Program-made: the position numbers and the translations under genes
Assembly (NCBI RefSeq): GCF_900106535.1
Contig: NZ_FNOH01000003.1
Coordinates: 558,001 to 622,000, forward strand
Length of the DNA stretch: 64,000 nt
Reading direction: 5' to 3'
From: Myxococcus xanthus
Lineage (GTDB): Bacteria > Myxococcota > Myxococcia > Myxococcales > Myxococcaceae
Shown here: piece by piece, positions 1-9,255 of the stretch
How the letters are laid out: each line of letters opens with the position of its first letter
Position numbering within the stretch: the first letter of the stretch is position 1
The notes under the pieces: generated by a model
Told to the model about the DNA's origin: nothing
Seen by the model: the letters and a program-made list of their open reading frames with translations, nothing else
Databases searched by the model: none

Positions 1-80
1 CGGGCCTGGTCCAGGGTGATGGGTGTACCGGAGTCCGAGGGAGCGGCGGCCAGGGCGACCGCGATCACGAAGGCGTTCAT
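1..80 (-). CDS. TolC-like outer membrane efflux protein, N-terminus only (cut by window edge)
   Basis: Only the first 26 codons are inside the window. They read as a short signal peptide (MNAFVIAVALAAAPS) followed by TPITLDQA, which resembles the ITLDEAL-type opening of the first helix in outer membrane efflux (TolC) proteins. The ATG at 80-78 overlaps the stop of the upstream YIP1 gene in an ATGA junction, so the two are probably co-translated. A TolC homologue next to a polytopic membrane gene would fit an export operon continuing beyond the edge. The call rests on a short stretch and is an inference; another exported protein is possible. Confidence 0.45.
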   Translation of the reverse strand, partial: MNAFVIAVALAAAPSDSGTPITLDQA

Positions 81-781
81 TGCGCACCTGCCTGGGCGGG
101 AAGGCCGATGAGGAAGATGCCCGCGTACATGGCGTACAGCGCCACCGCCAGCAGCACCGCACGCCCACGACTCATCCCGGTGGCGGCGGAGAAGCCCAGC
201 CCCAGCAGGCCCGTGCTCCAGAGGTTGAAGAAGTCCACGGTGGACGCCACGCGCTGCATCTTCGGACTCAAGCCTTGCAACACGGCTCCCAGGTTCGACG
301 GTACGAGGTTCATCACCCGCGCCATGGTAATGGAGTGCTGCGCCGCGACGCAGAGGGTCAGGATGAGGTGGTAGAGCGCGATGGGCAGTAGCGCCAGCAC
401 GGCCGCGGACAGCAACTGCTCGAAGGACGCGGGCCGGTCGAAGAGCCAGCTGACCACCCACAGGATGCAGGCCAGGAGCAGCGCCATCAGCGGCATCAGG
501 ATGACGCCCTTGGCGATGCCACCGACCAGCGCCTTTCGCGACTCCGTTTGGATCTTGTCCGTGAGGTCCGCCTCCGACAGCCCCATCAGCTGACCAGAAC
601 CCTGGAGCTGGCGGATGACGTCAGGCGCGACGTCCCAACGGAGGGAAAAGAGCGTCCCGGAAGCGGACACGCACAGGGCCAGGATGAGGAGAGGCCACAC
701 CCAGCGGCGCGCCTCGACGGCAGCACGGGTCCCATCGAGGGGATCGACGAAGACGCGGGCCGGTTGAGCAAGAGAAGTCAT
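77..781 (-). CDS. YIP1 family polytopic membrane protein
   Basis: 234 residues. After a soluble N-terminus with the stretch VDPLDGTRAAVEARRWVWP come about five hydrophobic segments (near residues 30-48, 90-115, 125-150, 180-200 and 210-230), the usual layout of YIP1 domain proteins. Bacterial members have no firmly established role; they often sit beside export systems. I chose the ATG at 781; a longer reading from a TTG at 829 adds 16 charged residues and has no better ribosome site. Its stop overlaps the ATG of a TolC-like gene by 4 bp, which suggests a role with that exporter. It is divergent from the Clp ATPase gene across about 220 bp. Confidence 0.7.
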   Translation of the reverse strand: MTSLAQPARVFVDPLDGTRAAVEARRWVWPLLILALCVSASGTLFSLRWDVAPDVIRQLQGSGQLMGLSEADLTDKIQTESRKALVGGIAKGVILMPLMALLLACILWVVSWLFDRPASFEQLLSAAVLALLPIALYHLILTLCVAAQHSITMARVMNLVPSNLGAVLQGLSPKMQRVASTVDFFNLWSTGLLGLGFSAATGMSRGRAVLLAVALYAMYAGIFLIGLPAQAGAQ

Positions 782-1001
782 ATGGTGGTGGAGGTCTCGG
801 AGCGATGTACGTCGCTCGTCCTCAGGCAATTGCCTGGCCAGCCGAAGAAAGACGCCGAACAGGCAGGCAGCCAGCCAAATTCCGCTGGCGGACGCTTTCT
901 ACTCCAGGGCTTTACGGCACATGTAGCGGCCTGTAGCGGAAATTTTGCCGGACGCCCCAAGAGGGTGTATTGCGCTCGTCTGGTCGCTTGCCGGAGTTCG
1001 A

Positions 1002-3521
1002 ATGGTCGATAGCACGGACCTCGCGCAGGTCCTCCACGAAGCGAATGACATCGCACAGAGCGTGGTTCAGAGGGTCACCTCCGCCCACGTGCTCCTGGCG
1101 CTCTTCACGGTGGAGAACCGTGCACAGCTGCTGCTCAAGGAGCGAGGCGTGGACGAGGACGCCATCCTCCAGCTGCTGACGGCCGCTCCCGCGGAGCCGG
1201 ACAGCCTGCTCCGGGAGCTGCGCGAGAAGACCCGGGAGATCGCCTCCAATGTGGGCTCCCAGGAGGCGGACTGCCTCCACCTGCTCATCGCCGTGGCCCG
1301 GGTGCGCTGCGCGGCCCAGGAGCTGCTGCTGCAGGCCGGGCTGGACCTGGGCGGCCTCATGCGCATGGCGATGTCCTATTTCACCAGTGGTCACATGCCG
1401 CGCCGCCTCCAACTGGGCCGGTCACAGACCCTGGGGCCCCGGCCCGCGAGCCGCCCCCTGGGCGCGCCGCCGTCTCCCCTTCCGGCCTCCGCCATCACGC
1501 TGAGCCTGCCGCGCTCCCGGCCTGGCGCCCCGCCGTCGTCGCCCCCGCCCTTCACCGCGCCGCCACCGCCGCCGCGCTACAGCACGCCCGCGCTGTCGCC
1601 GCGCGATCTCATCGATGTGGACGAGGAGCCGGAGGCGCCGCCGCCCGAGCCCGTGGCACGCGCCGCGCCGTCCCCTGCCCCGACCTCCAAGGCCGCCCCC
1701 GCACCCGCGGGCCGGCAGGCGCAGTCCGCCGCCGCGTCGCCCGTGCTCGACGCCAAGGCCTACCCCCTGCTCACCTCGCTGGGCCGAAACCTGAGCCAGG
1801 CCGCCCACGAGGGCCGCCTGGACCCGGTGGTGGGCCGCGCGCGCGAGGTCGAGGAGGTCATCGACATCCTGGGCAAGCGGCGCACCAACAACCCCTGCCT
1901 GCTGGGCGAGCCTGGCGTGGGCAAGACGGCGGTGGTGGAGGGCGTGGCGCAGCGCCTGCTCGAGCTGCGTGGGTCGCTGTCGGAGAAGGTGCTGGTGGAG
2001 CTGGACATGGCCACGCTGGTGGCCGGCACGCAGCTGCGCGGCTCGTTCTCCGAGAAGCTCAACGCGCTGAAGGAAGAGGTCCGCCGCGCCGAGGGCCGCG
2101 TGGTGGTCTTCATCGACGAAATCCACACGCTGGTGGGCGCGGGCTCCACGGGTGACGGTCCGCAGGACGCGGCCAACGAGCTGAAGACGGCCATGGCGCG
2201 CGGTGAGTTCCCCTGCATCGGCGCCACCACGCACGACGAGTACCGCAAGTTCATCAGCACCGACCCGGCCCTGGAGCGCCGCTTCACCCCCGTGGTGGTC
2301 AACGAGCCCTCCGTACCGGAGACGGTGGAGATCCTCCGCGGCATCATCGGCCGCTACGAGGAGCACCACGGGCTGCGCTACACGCCCGAGGCGCTGGAGG
2401 CCGCGACGTCCCTGGCCAGCCGCTACGTGACGGACCGCTTCATGCCGGACAAGGCCATCTCCGTGGTGGACCTGGCGGGCAGCCGCTGCCACCGCGAGGG
2501 CCGCGACGTGGTGGAGCCCGCCGACGTGGCGCGCGTGGTGGCCAAGCTCGCGGGCGTCCCCGAGGAGCGCCTGCTGATGAACGACTCGTCGCGTCTGCTC
2601 CGGCTGGAGCAGGACCTGGCGGAGCGCGTCATCGGGCACTCGGAGGCAGTCACGCGCATCGCCCGGGTCATCCGCCGCAACTACGCGGGCTTCGCGTCGC
2701 GCCGCCCCATGGGCAGCTTCCTCTTCCTGGGCCCCACGGGCGTGGGCAAGACGGAGATGGCCCGCGCGCTGGCGGACGTGCTGTTCGGCAGCCGCGACTC
2801 GCTGGTGCGCCTGGACATGAGCGAGATGTCCGAACAGCACGGCGTCTCGCGCCTCATCGGCTCGCCCGCCGGCTACGTGGGCTTCGGTGAGGGCGGACAG
2901 CTCACGGAGCCCGTGCGCCGCCGGCCCTCGTCGGTGGTGGTGCTGGACGAAATCGAGAAGGCGCACCGCGAGGTGCAGATGCTCCTCCTCCAGGTCCTGG
3001 AGGAAGGCCGCCTGACGGACGGCAAGGGGCGCCACATCGACTTCTCCAACACCGTCATCGTCATGACGACGAACCTGGGTGCGGAGGCCTTCTCCCGCAC
3101 CGGCCGCCCGGTGGGCTTCGGCGCGGACTCCGCGGGCCCCGGGGACGCCATGGACATGGCATCTTCGGTGGCGCGCAAGGCGCTGCCGCCGGAGCTGTGG
3201 AACCGCATCGACGAACGGCTCCCCTTCCGTCCCCTGGCGGAGGTGGAGGTGGCACGCATCGCCACGCTGCTGCTGGAGGAGAGCAGCAAGCGCCTGACCA
3301 CCGAACGCGGCATTGAATACGTGGCGGGCGACGACGTGGTCGGCCACCTGCTGAAGTCCGGCGGCTTCGACCCGCAACTGGGCGCGCGCCCCATGCGACA
3401 GATGGTGCAGCGGCTGGTGGAGGGCCCCCTCGCGGAGCGCATCCTGTCGGGCGAGTTCGTCACGGGCGACCGCGTGCGCATCGCGGTGAACTCCGGACAG
3501 CTCCAGTTCCAGCGCGAGTGA
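1002..3521 (+). CDS. ClpA/ClpC-like AAA+ unfoldase (two ATPase domains, no middle domain)
   Basis: 839 residues. An N-terminal Clp repeat domain (about 1-135) is followed by a long proline/alanine-rich linker (about 150-250). D1 has Walker A GEPGVGKT near 303 and Walker B VVVFIDEIH; D2 has Walker A GPTGVGKT near 576 and Walker B VVVLDEIEKAH. The D1-D2 junction runs directly from the first AAA small domain into the second, so the ClpB-type coiled-coil middle domain is absent. A GFG near residue 706, after TTNLG, lies where ClpC-type proteins carry their ClpP-docking loop, so partnership with ClpP is plausible but unproven. No clpS or clpP is adjacent. Start: ATG with GGAG upstream, in preference to a TTG 57 bp earlier. 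Confidence 0.85.
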   Translation: MVDSTDLAQVLHEANDIAQSVVQRVTSAHVLLALFTVENRAQLLLKERGVDEDAILQLLTAAPAEPDSLLRELREKTREIASNVGSQEADCLHLLIAVARVRCAAQELLLQAGLDLGGLMRMAMSYFTSGHMPRRLQLGRSQTLGPRPASRPLGAPPSPLPASAITLSLPRSRPGAPPSSPPPFTAPPPPPRYSTPALSPRDLIDVDEEPEAPPPEPVARAAPSPAPTSKAAPAPAGRQAQSAAASPVLDAKAYPLLTSLGRNLSQAAHEGRLDPVVGRAREVEEVIDILGKRRTNNPCLLGEPGVGKTAVVEGVAQRLLELRGSLSEKVLVELDMATLVAGTQLRGSFSEKLNALKEEVRRAEGRVVVFIDEIHTLVGAGSTGDGPQDAANELKTAMARGEFPCIGATTHDEYRKFISTDPALERRFTPVVVNEPSVPETVEILRGIIGRYEEHHGLRYTPEALEAATSLASRYVTDRFMPDKAISVVDLAGSRCHREGRDVVEPADVARVVAKLAGVPEERLLMNDSSRLLRLEQDLAERVIGHSEAVTRIARVIRRNYAGFASRRPMGSFLFLGPTGVGKTEMARALADVLFGSRDSLVRLDMSEMSEQHGVSRLIGSPAGYVGFGEGGQLTEPVRRRPSSVVVLDEIEKAHREVQMLLLQVLEEGRLTDGKGRHIDFSNTVIVMTTNLGAEAFSRTGRPVGFGADSAGPGDAMDMASSVARKALPPELWNRIDERLPFRPLAEVEVARIATLLLEESSKRLTTERGIEYVAGDDVVGHLLKSGGFDPQLGARPMRQMVQRLVEGPLAERILSGEFVTGDRVRIAVNSGQLQFQRE

Positions 3522-4390
3522 TGAGCCCCAGCCCCCGCCCCCGCGCAGGGCCTTCGAAACGGCGCCCACCCGTCGTGATTGTCGGGATGGGCCGCCTGGG
3601 GGGCGCCCTCGGGCTGGCGCTCCAGGCGAAGCGCTGGCCCGTGCGCATCCACTCCCGCACGGATGAAGGCCGCGAGCGCGCGGAAGCGCTCGGCTTGAAG
3701 ACGGCCGCTCCCGCGGACCTGAAGCGGGCCCGCGTCATCCTCCTATGTGTTCCGGACGCGGCGGTACCCGCCGTCGCACAGGCGCTGTCCACCACCCTCC
3801 CCCGCACGGCCGCGCTGGTGCACACGGCGGGCGCGCTCTCGCTCGATGCGCTGGGCACGGCCAAGGGCCGGAGTCGCGGCTCGTTCCATCCGCTCTGCGC
3901 TGTCTCCTCGCCACGTGACTCGCTGGTGGGCAGCACCGTGGCGGTGAGCACCCCGTCACGCACGCTGCGGGAGGTACTGCGACACATGGCGGCGGACGCG
4001 GGGCTCCGCGTCATCGAGGTGCCAGAAGCCCACCGCGCAGCCTACCACGCGGGCGCGGTGCTGAGCGCTGGAGGCCTGGTGTCGCTGGCGGATGCGGCGG
4101 TGGCGGCCCTGGGCGCAGCGGGAATCCCGCCAACGGACGCACTGGCGGCCCTGTTGCCGCTGATGCATTCGGCACTGAGGGGCTTGGAGACCCGGGGTCT
4201 CGCGGGGGGCCTCACCGGGCCCATCGTCCGCGGAGACTCCGGCGTGGTGGCGGCGCACCTGGAGGCGCTCCCCGCGGACGTCGCGCCCCTCTATCGGCTG
4301 CTGTCGCGGCGCGCGCTGGGGCTGGCCGGAGACCGGCTGGAGCCCACGTCGCGCGCCGCGCTGGAACGGCTGCTCAAGCCGTCAGGATGA
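3521..4390 (+). CDS. Rossmann-like and DUF2520 domain protein
   Basis: 289 residues. The N-terminus has a dinucleotide-binding fold, VVIVGMGRLGGALGLAL, followed by HSRTDEGRERAEALG and VILLCVPD, typical of F420/NADP oxidoreductase-like Rossmann domains. The second half (from about residue 125, GSFHPLCAVSS) matches the helical DUF2520 domain, as in ketopantoate-reductase-like proteins of unknown substrate. The ATG shares one base with the stop of the Clp ATPase gene (TGATG), so translation is coupled. Its 3' end overlaps the convergent gene at 4374-5699 by 17 bp. Substrate unknown. Confidence 0.75.
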   Translation: MSPSPRPRAGPSKRRPPVVIVGMGRLGGALGLALQAKRWPVRIHSRTDEGRERAEALGLKTAAPADLKRARVILLCVPDAAVPAVAQALSTTLPRTAALVHTAGALSLDALGTAKGRSRGSFHPLCAVSSPRDSLVGSTVAVSTPSRTLREVLRHMAADAGLRVIEVPEAHRAAYHAGAVLSAGGLVSLADAAVAALGAAGIPPTDALAALLPLMHSALRGLETRGLAGGLTGPIVRGDSGVVAAHLEALPADVAPLYRLLSRRALGLAGDRLEPTSRAALERLLKPSG

Positions 4391-5699
4391 TGGAACCCTG
4401 CAGGGCCTTGCGCACCACGGCCAGGGCCTGTTCGGACGCGGCCTCGGCCTCGGTGAGCCGGCGCAGGGACAGCTCGCCGCCCTGAACCTGCGTCACGGAG
4501 CGCTTCAGGTCGGAGAGCAGCGTCAGCGCGGCCTGCAGCATCTCCTTGCCCTGCGGCGACTCGGTGGCGGGCTTGCCGGCCGCCTTCGCCACGTACTCCG
4601 AGAAGCGCTGGAGCGTCTCCGCCGTCTTCGCGGGGTCGAACTGCTCCAGCAGCGGCTGGATGCGCGAGGCGTTGATGCGGATGAGGCGAAGCGCGCCCAC
4701 CCGGCCGAAGCCCGGGTGCACCAGTCCGATGTCACTCATCTCGAACGCGCCCAGCAGGCCCTCGTCGGGGGCCTTGTGCGCGTGCGGCACCAGGTCCACG
4801 AAGAGCGGCAGCGGGTCCGCGCCCTGGCGGAACATCTCCAGCTCCTCCTCGTCCAGCGGCGGGAAGCTGGCCGGGGTGCCGATGAACAGCAGCGGCAGCA
4901 CCAGGTCGTGCCAGAAGTCCTCGGGCGCCGAGCCTGTCCCACCGATGGTGCCGAACAGGTGCGCCATCAACTCCGCCAGACGCGGCGCGCGCTCGGCCTG
5001 GTCGATGAGCGACTTGGTGGTGTCCAGGCGCTGGAGGGACTGCACGATCTGCCCCTCGAACTGCTGGCGCGCCTCGGGCGGCAGCGGCGGCTGGGTGCGG
5101 CCCAGCGCGTTGCGCACGTCCCGAGCGAGCCCGTCCGGCTTCGTCTCCAGGGCCGTGGCGGCCTTCTTCGGGTCCAGGACGACGAACTGGAGGAACCCGG
5201 GGTCGAAGAGGCGCTGGTAGTCCACCGGCGTCAGCTTGGGCGCCTGGCCTCCCAGGGCCTGCGCCGGGCTGCCGCCAAAGCGGGCCTGCCCCAGCGAACG
5301 GCGGATGTCCGCAGCCAGGTCTTCCAGGCGGGCCAGCTTGCCCTGCCCCAGCGAATCCATCACCGCGCCGAACGGCGACAGCATGATGATGGCCTCCGGG
5401 AAGCCCAGCGTGGCGCCCTCCGGCGAGTCCCGGTTGGGGAACCAGAAGGCCTGGTGCTCCTGGATGAGCCGCAGGGCGAACGCCCCCGCCAGGCCCAGCG
5501 CGAGCGTCTGGTGCTCCGGCTTGTTCACCTGGAACTGGCCGCCCGTCAGCTGCGCGATGGCGGGTTCAATCTCCACCCAGGGAGCCTTGAGCAGATCGAC
5601 TGGCTTGCCGGTGGCCTGCTCCAGGGCAGCGGCGACCTGCATCTGGGCATTGTGAACGTGCTGCGGAACGGGATGCGCCTGGGTGGCGGGTTCGGACAT
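4374..5699 (-). CDS. hypothetical protein, about 440 residues
   Basis: 441 residues, mostly helical and cytoplasmic in character, with no signal peptide or membrane segment. I do not recognise a domain. The start is the ATG giving MSEPATQAHPVPQ; a longer frame to 5858 has unlike composition. Coding bias is strong throughout, so the gene is real. The C-terminus has a heptad-like region (LSLRRLTEAEAASEQALAVVRKAL). Its last 17 bp overlap the 3' end of the convergent DUF2520 gene. It is divergent from the peptidase-propeller gene across about 98 bp, which must hold both promoters. Confidence 0.7.
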   Translation of the reverse strand: MSEPATQAHPVPQHVHNAQMQVAAALEQATGKPVDLLKAPWVEIEPAIAQLTGGQFQVNKPEHQTLALGLAGAFALRLIQEHQAFWFPNRDSPEGATLGFPEAIIMLSPFGAVMDSLGQGKLARLEDLAADIRRSLGQARFGGSPAQALGGQAPKLTPVDYQRLFDPGFLQFVVLDPKKAATALETKPDGLARDVRNALGRTQPPLPPEARQQFEGQIVQSLQRLDTTKSLIDQAERAPRLAELMAHLFGTIGGTGSAPEDFWHDLVLPLLFIGTPASFPPLDEEELEMFRQGADPLPLFVDLVPHAHKAPDEGLLGAFEMSDIGLVHPGFGRVGALRLIRINASRIQPLLEQFDPAKTAETLQRFSEYVAKAAGKPATESPQGKEMLQAALTLLSDLKRSVTQVQGGELSLRRLTEAEAASEQALAVVRKALQGSIILTA

Positions 5700-5797
5700 G
5701 GCGGAATCCAGACTCGGAAATAGGAAGGCGACGGGGCCATCCCTTACCGTGAAATTCGCGGTCGTGGCTACGATTTGTGGCCTGTAGGATGGCCTGC

Positions 5798-8700
5798 ATG
5801 CCCGCTTCCCGCTGGTGGCTTCGCTGGGCTGTCCTCGCCACCTGTTTCCTGCTGACAAACGGCGGGTGTGCCTTCGTCACACCCCGTTTCCCCCAGAACA
5901 TCCAGGCCTCGTTCGCTCGGGACGAGATGCGCAAGCTCACCACGGAGTCCCTGGAGCTCTACTACCCCGCCCAGCTCCGGGGCGCGGCCCTGCGCATGGC
6001 GTCGCGGCTGGAGGGCTGCGTGGCCCGCCTCCAGGAGCAGACGTGGCGGAAGAAGAAGCGGGACCGGGTGCTCGTCTACCTGACGAGCTCCAACTTCAAC
6101 AACGCCTACGTGGTCCCGGACTACGCCAGCACGCCGCAGCAGATGGTGATGCCTTCCCACCTGACGCTGGAGCTGTTCCACCTGTTCAACCTGGGCGAGG
6201 TGGACGTCGGCGACGTGGCCTGCCACGAGGCCGTCCACTACGTGCAGCTCCAGCAGACGGACGGGGTCTGGGGTTTCCTCAACCTCGTCACCGGGGGCCT
6301 GTTCCAGCCCAACTCCTATACGGAGTCGTGGTTCCTGGAAGGACTGGCCACCTACTACGAAGGGCAGTTCGAAAAGGACGCGGGACGGCCCCACAGCCCC
6401 ATCTGGCGCGGCTGGTACGACTCCGTGGTGCAGGCCACCGGAGGACGGCTGAACCCCGGCTACCTGTCCCCCGAGCAGCGCGCGCTGGACCCGTTCGGCG
6501 GCAACTACATCACCGGCATGCACTTCGTGGAGTACCTCGCGAACCGCTACGGGGAGTCGAAGCTGTGGAAGCTGGTGGATGAACAGGGCGGCTCCCTGGT
6601 GCCGCCGCTGGCGGTGACCCTGCGCTTCAAGCGCGTGTACGGGCGGGACATCGGCTCGCTGTTCGCGGAGTACACGCAGTCGCTGCGAGAGAACCTGCAG
6701 GTGCGCGAGCGGCCCTCGGCGCAGCGAACGTGGGTGCCCGACGCGGGATACTTCTCCCGATTGGCCTCGCACGCGGCCAGCCGGGTCACCGCGACGGTGG
6801 GCGTGGGCCGGGAGCGCTACACGCGGTTGACGGTGCTGGAGCCGGATGGCCGCGTGCGTTTCGAACGGCCGCTGGTGGAGCTGCTGCCCGGGCGCCGCTG
6901 GGTGCTGGGCTCCCCGACGCTGGTCAGCGGCATGTCGTTCAGCCGCGATGGCGCGTGGCTGTACCTGGTGATGGCCGACCTGAACACGGAAGGGGGCTAC
7001 ACGGCGAAGCTGTGGAAGGTGGATGCGCGCACGGGTGACGTCGTTCGGCTCTGGGACGACGTGATGGGGATGGGTGGCAGCATCACGCCGGATGGGACGG
7101 CCTACGTCTACGTCCGCGTCGATGGGGATTCGGCCAACGTGGTGCGGCTGGATTTGGAGACGGACACCCGGAAGGCCCTCACCGACTTCGGCGCCAGCAC
7201 CTCCGTGGGGCCGCCCGCGGTCGCTCCGGATGGCGAGCGGGTCGTCTTCCCCCTCTCAGGGGACGCGGGTTGGGACCTGGTCCTGCGGGAAGCGGATGGA
7301 CGCCTTCGGTGGCTGACGCGCGATGGCCGCTTCAACTACTCGCCCAGGTGGATGGATGATGAACGCCTCGTGTTCCTCCGGGAACATGAGGGGCGACTCC
7401 AGGCCCACGTCCTCACGGTGGCGACGCGGGAAGTGGTTCGCATCACGGACGCGCCGCACCTGGTGATGGACGTTCATCCCGTGGGGACCGAGGAAGTGGT
7501 GTTCCTCAACCGGGACGGTCTGAACTTCACCATCGACCGCGCCCCACTGGTGCCCATTGCGCCGACGGAGGCTGACGCTGGCACGGCGCGCGTGGAGGTG
7601 GCAGGGCACGCGGTGCTGGCGCAGGCGCCCCACCCTTCGGCTCCGTCTCCCGAGACCGAACCCGGAGCGCCCCGGCTCCCCGAAGTGCGCACGGAGACTC
7701 CAGCATCGGAATCGGAGCAGACGCCCACGGCCGCACCTTCCGAGTCCGAGTTCGCCGCGTTCCCCATGCCCGGCGCTCCGGTCCAGCCCGATGCGGCGCA
7801 ACCGCCCTCACCGTCAGAGACCGCGCCGGGCCATGGAGCACCGCTATCCGGACAGCCGTCCACCAGCGATGAGGCGTCACCTCCGCCAGGGGCCGCGCCG
7901 GACCACGGAGCGCCGCCCTCCGAGGAGTCGCCCGCCAATACCGCCGAGGGCGCAGTACCTCCACCGCTGGCCCCTCAGTCGGAGCAGCCTGCTACCGAGG
8001 ACACCGCACCGCCGTCCCCATCTCCCGCGGCCGAAGACGCGCCCACGGCGCTCACGGCTCTCGACGGTCCTGTCGAAGCCCCGCCTGACCCGGGCATGGA
8101 GCTCCAGATTCTCTCGGACGAGCCCTACTCGCCGCTGGAGCGCTTGTTCATCCCCGAGCTCCGCGTGCCCTACCTGCTCGCGGGAGCCGACCCCGACAAC
8201 ACGGACGACACGTACACGATGGGCGGGTTGGCCCTGGCGGGACAGGACCGGCTCGGCTTCCACGCGTACTCGCTGCTGCTCTCCTTCGACACGCGAGAAG
8301 ACGCCCCCAGCCTCTCGCTGGCCTACGGCAACGCGCAACTCGCGCCCTGGTACATCCAGGTGTCGGGCGCGTACATCCGCCAGAATCAGCGCACAGATCT
8401 CCAGGCCACGGCCTTCGCCTCGCGCTCGTTCTGGACGACGCCGGTGACCTTCGGCGTGCTGGCGCTGCGCCGCGAGTACGACGCCACGGACCGCTTCCCG
8501 CGCATGCTGACGCGCATCGTCGGCCCGGAGGTCTCCGTGTCGTACTTCGCGGGTGACGCCACGTCCTACGGCAGCACCCAGCGCGGCCTGGGCATGACAG
8601 CGGTCGCGGGTGTGTACCCCGGCGCATTCCTCCGGGACTCCACCATGGGCGATGTGCGCCTGGGACTCGACGCCTTCACGGGGGGCCTTCCCTTCACGGG

Positions 8701-9193
8701 GCGCGACAACCTCCGCCTCACCGCAGTGGGGCGCTTCCTCCCCGGCGCGCCGTCCGGGCTGCTCCAGGTCGGCGGCCTGAGAGCGGGGCAAATCTGGTAC
8801 ACCAACCGCGAGAGCCAGCAGACCGCCCCGCTGCCCCTGCAGTTGCAGCCGGGCATCGCCTTCAGTGAGTACCTGCGCGGCTACGAGGACCTGGAGATTC
8901 GCGCGCGCGACGCGCTCATCGGCTCCGCGACGTACCAGTACCGGGTCCCCATCGACTACGGATGGGCCTCCACGCTGTGGCTCTTCCCGTCCCTCTTCGT
9001 GCGCGACGTCGGCGTCGAGGCCTTCGGCTCGCTGGCCCGCACCGACAACCGCGCCAACCACGCGGCCGTGGGGGCCTCGGCGTCACTGCACCTCACCTTC
9101 GGGCAGGCGATTCCGGTGTCCCTCTATTACCAATATGCCTACCGCTTCGAGCGGGGCCTGGACCACCTGCACCTCGTCGGCTTCGGACTCTGA
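5798..9193 (+). CDS. exported HEXXH metallopeptidase, TolB-like propeller and C-terminal barrel protein
   Basis: 1131 residues. An N-terminal export signal ends in LLTNGGC, a near but non-canonical lipobox. Residues about 40-240 contain HEAVHYVQLQQ (HEXXH near 143) and, about 40 residues on, ESWFLEGLATYYEG, the second zinc-ligand region of gluzincin peptidases (peptidase MA type). Residues about 300-590 carry WD40/TolB-like blades such as SFSRDGAWLYL and SITPDGTAYVYV. A Pro/Glu/Ala/Ser linker (about 600-760) leads to a C-terminal region of alternating hydrophobic strands ending in HLHLVGFGL, resembling a BamA/surface-antigen barrel. It is probably anchored in the outer membrane. I prefer the ATG at 5798 (AGGA upstream); GTG 5777 and ATG 5789 are alternatives. 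Confidence 0.75.
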   Translation: MPASRWWLRWAVLATCFLLTNGGCAFVTPRFPQNIQASFARDEMRKLTTESLELYYPAQLRGAALRMASRLEGCVARLQEQTWRKKKRDRVLVYLTSSNFNNAYVVPDYASTPQQMVMPSHLTLELFHLFNLGEVDVGDVACHEAVHYVQLQQTDGVWGFLNLVTGGLFQPNSYTESWFLEGLATYYEGQFEKDAGRPHSPIWRGWYDSVVQATGGRLNPGYLSPEQRALDPFGGNYITGMHFVEYLANRYGESKLWKLVDEQGGSLVPPLAVTLRFKRVYGRDIGSLFAEYTQSLRENLQVRERPSAQRTWVPDAGYFSRLASHAASRVTATVGVGRERYTRLTVLEPDGRVRFERPLVELLPGRRWVLGSPTLVSGMSFSRDGAWLYLVMADLNTEGGYTAKLWKVDARTGDVVRLWDDVMGMGGSITPDGTAYVYVRVDGDSANVVRLDLETDTRKALTDFGASTSVGPPAVAPDGERVVFPLSGDAGWDLVLREADGRLRWLTRDGRFNYSPRWMDDERLVFLREHEGRLQAHVLTVATREVVRITDAPHLVMDVHPVGTEEVVFLNRDGLNFTIDRAPLVPIAPTEADAGTARVEVAGHAVLAQAPHPSAPSPETEPGAPRLPEVRTETPASESEQTPTAAPSESEFAAFPMPGAPVQPDAAQPPSPSETAPGHGAPLSGQPSTSDEASPPPGAAPDHGAPPSEESPANTAEGAVPPPLAPQSEQPATEDTAPPSPSPAAEDAPTALTALDGPVEAPPDPGMELQILSDEPYSPLERLFIPELRVPYLLAGADPDNTDDTYTMGGLALAGQDRLGFHAYSLLLSFDTREDAPSLSLAYGNAQLAPWYIQVSGAYIRQNQRTDLQATAFASRSFWTTPVTFGVLALRREYDATDRFPRMLTRIVGPEVSVSYFAGDATSYGSTQRGLGMTAVAGVYPGAFLRDSTMGDVRLGLDAFTGGLPFTGRDNLRLTAVGRFLPGAPSGLLQVGGLRAGQIWYTNRESQQTAPLPLQLQPGIAFSEYLRGYEDLEIRARDALIGSATYQYRVPIDYGWASTLWLFPSLFVRDVGVEAFGSLARTDNRANHAAVGASASLHLTFGQAIPVSLYYQYAYRFERGLDHLHLVGFGL

Positions 9194-9255
9194 CTCGGGC
9201 CTGCCCCTCAACCTGCTCGCGAATCACGAACCTCGGTTGAGCACGCGCATGTCGC

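Noticed and set aside
1422-3569. A 715-codon open frame on the minus strand across the Clp ATPase gene
   Set aside because: It is the antisense shadow of a gene with extreme G/C third-position bias. Its translation is rich in His, Arg and Gln without any domain, while the plus strand encodes a complete AAA+ protein.
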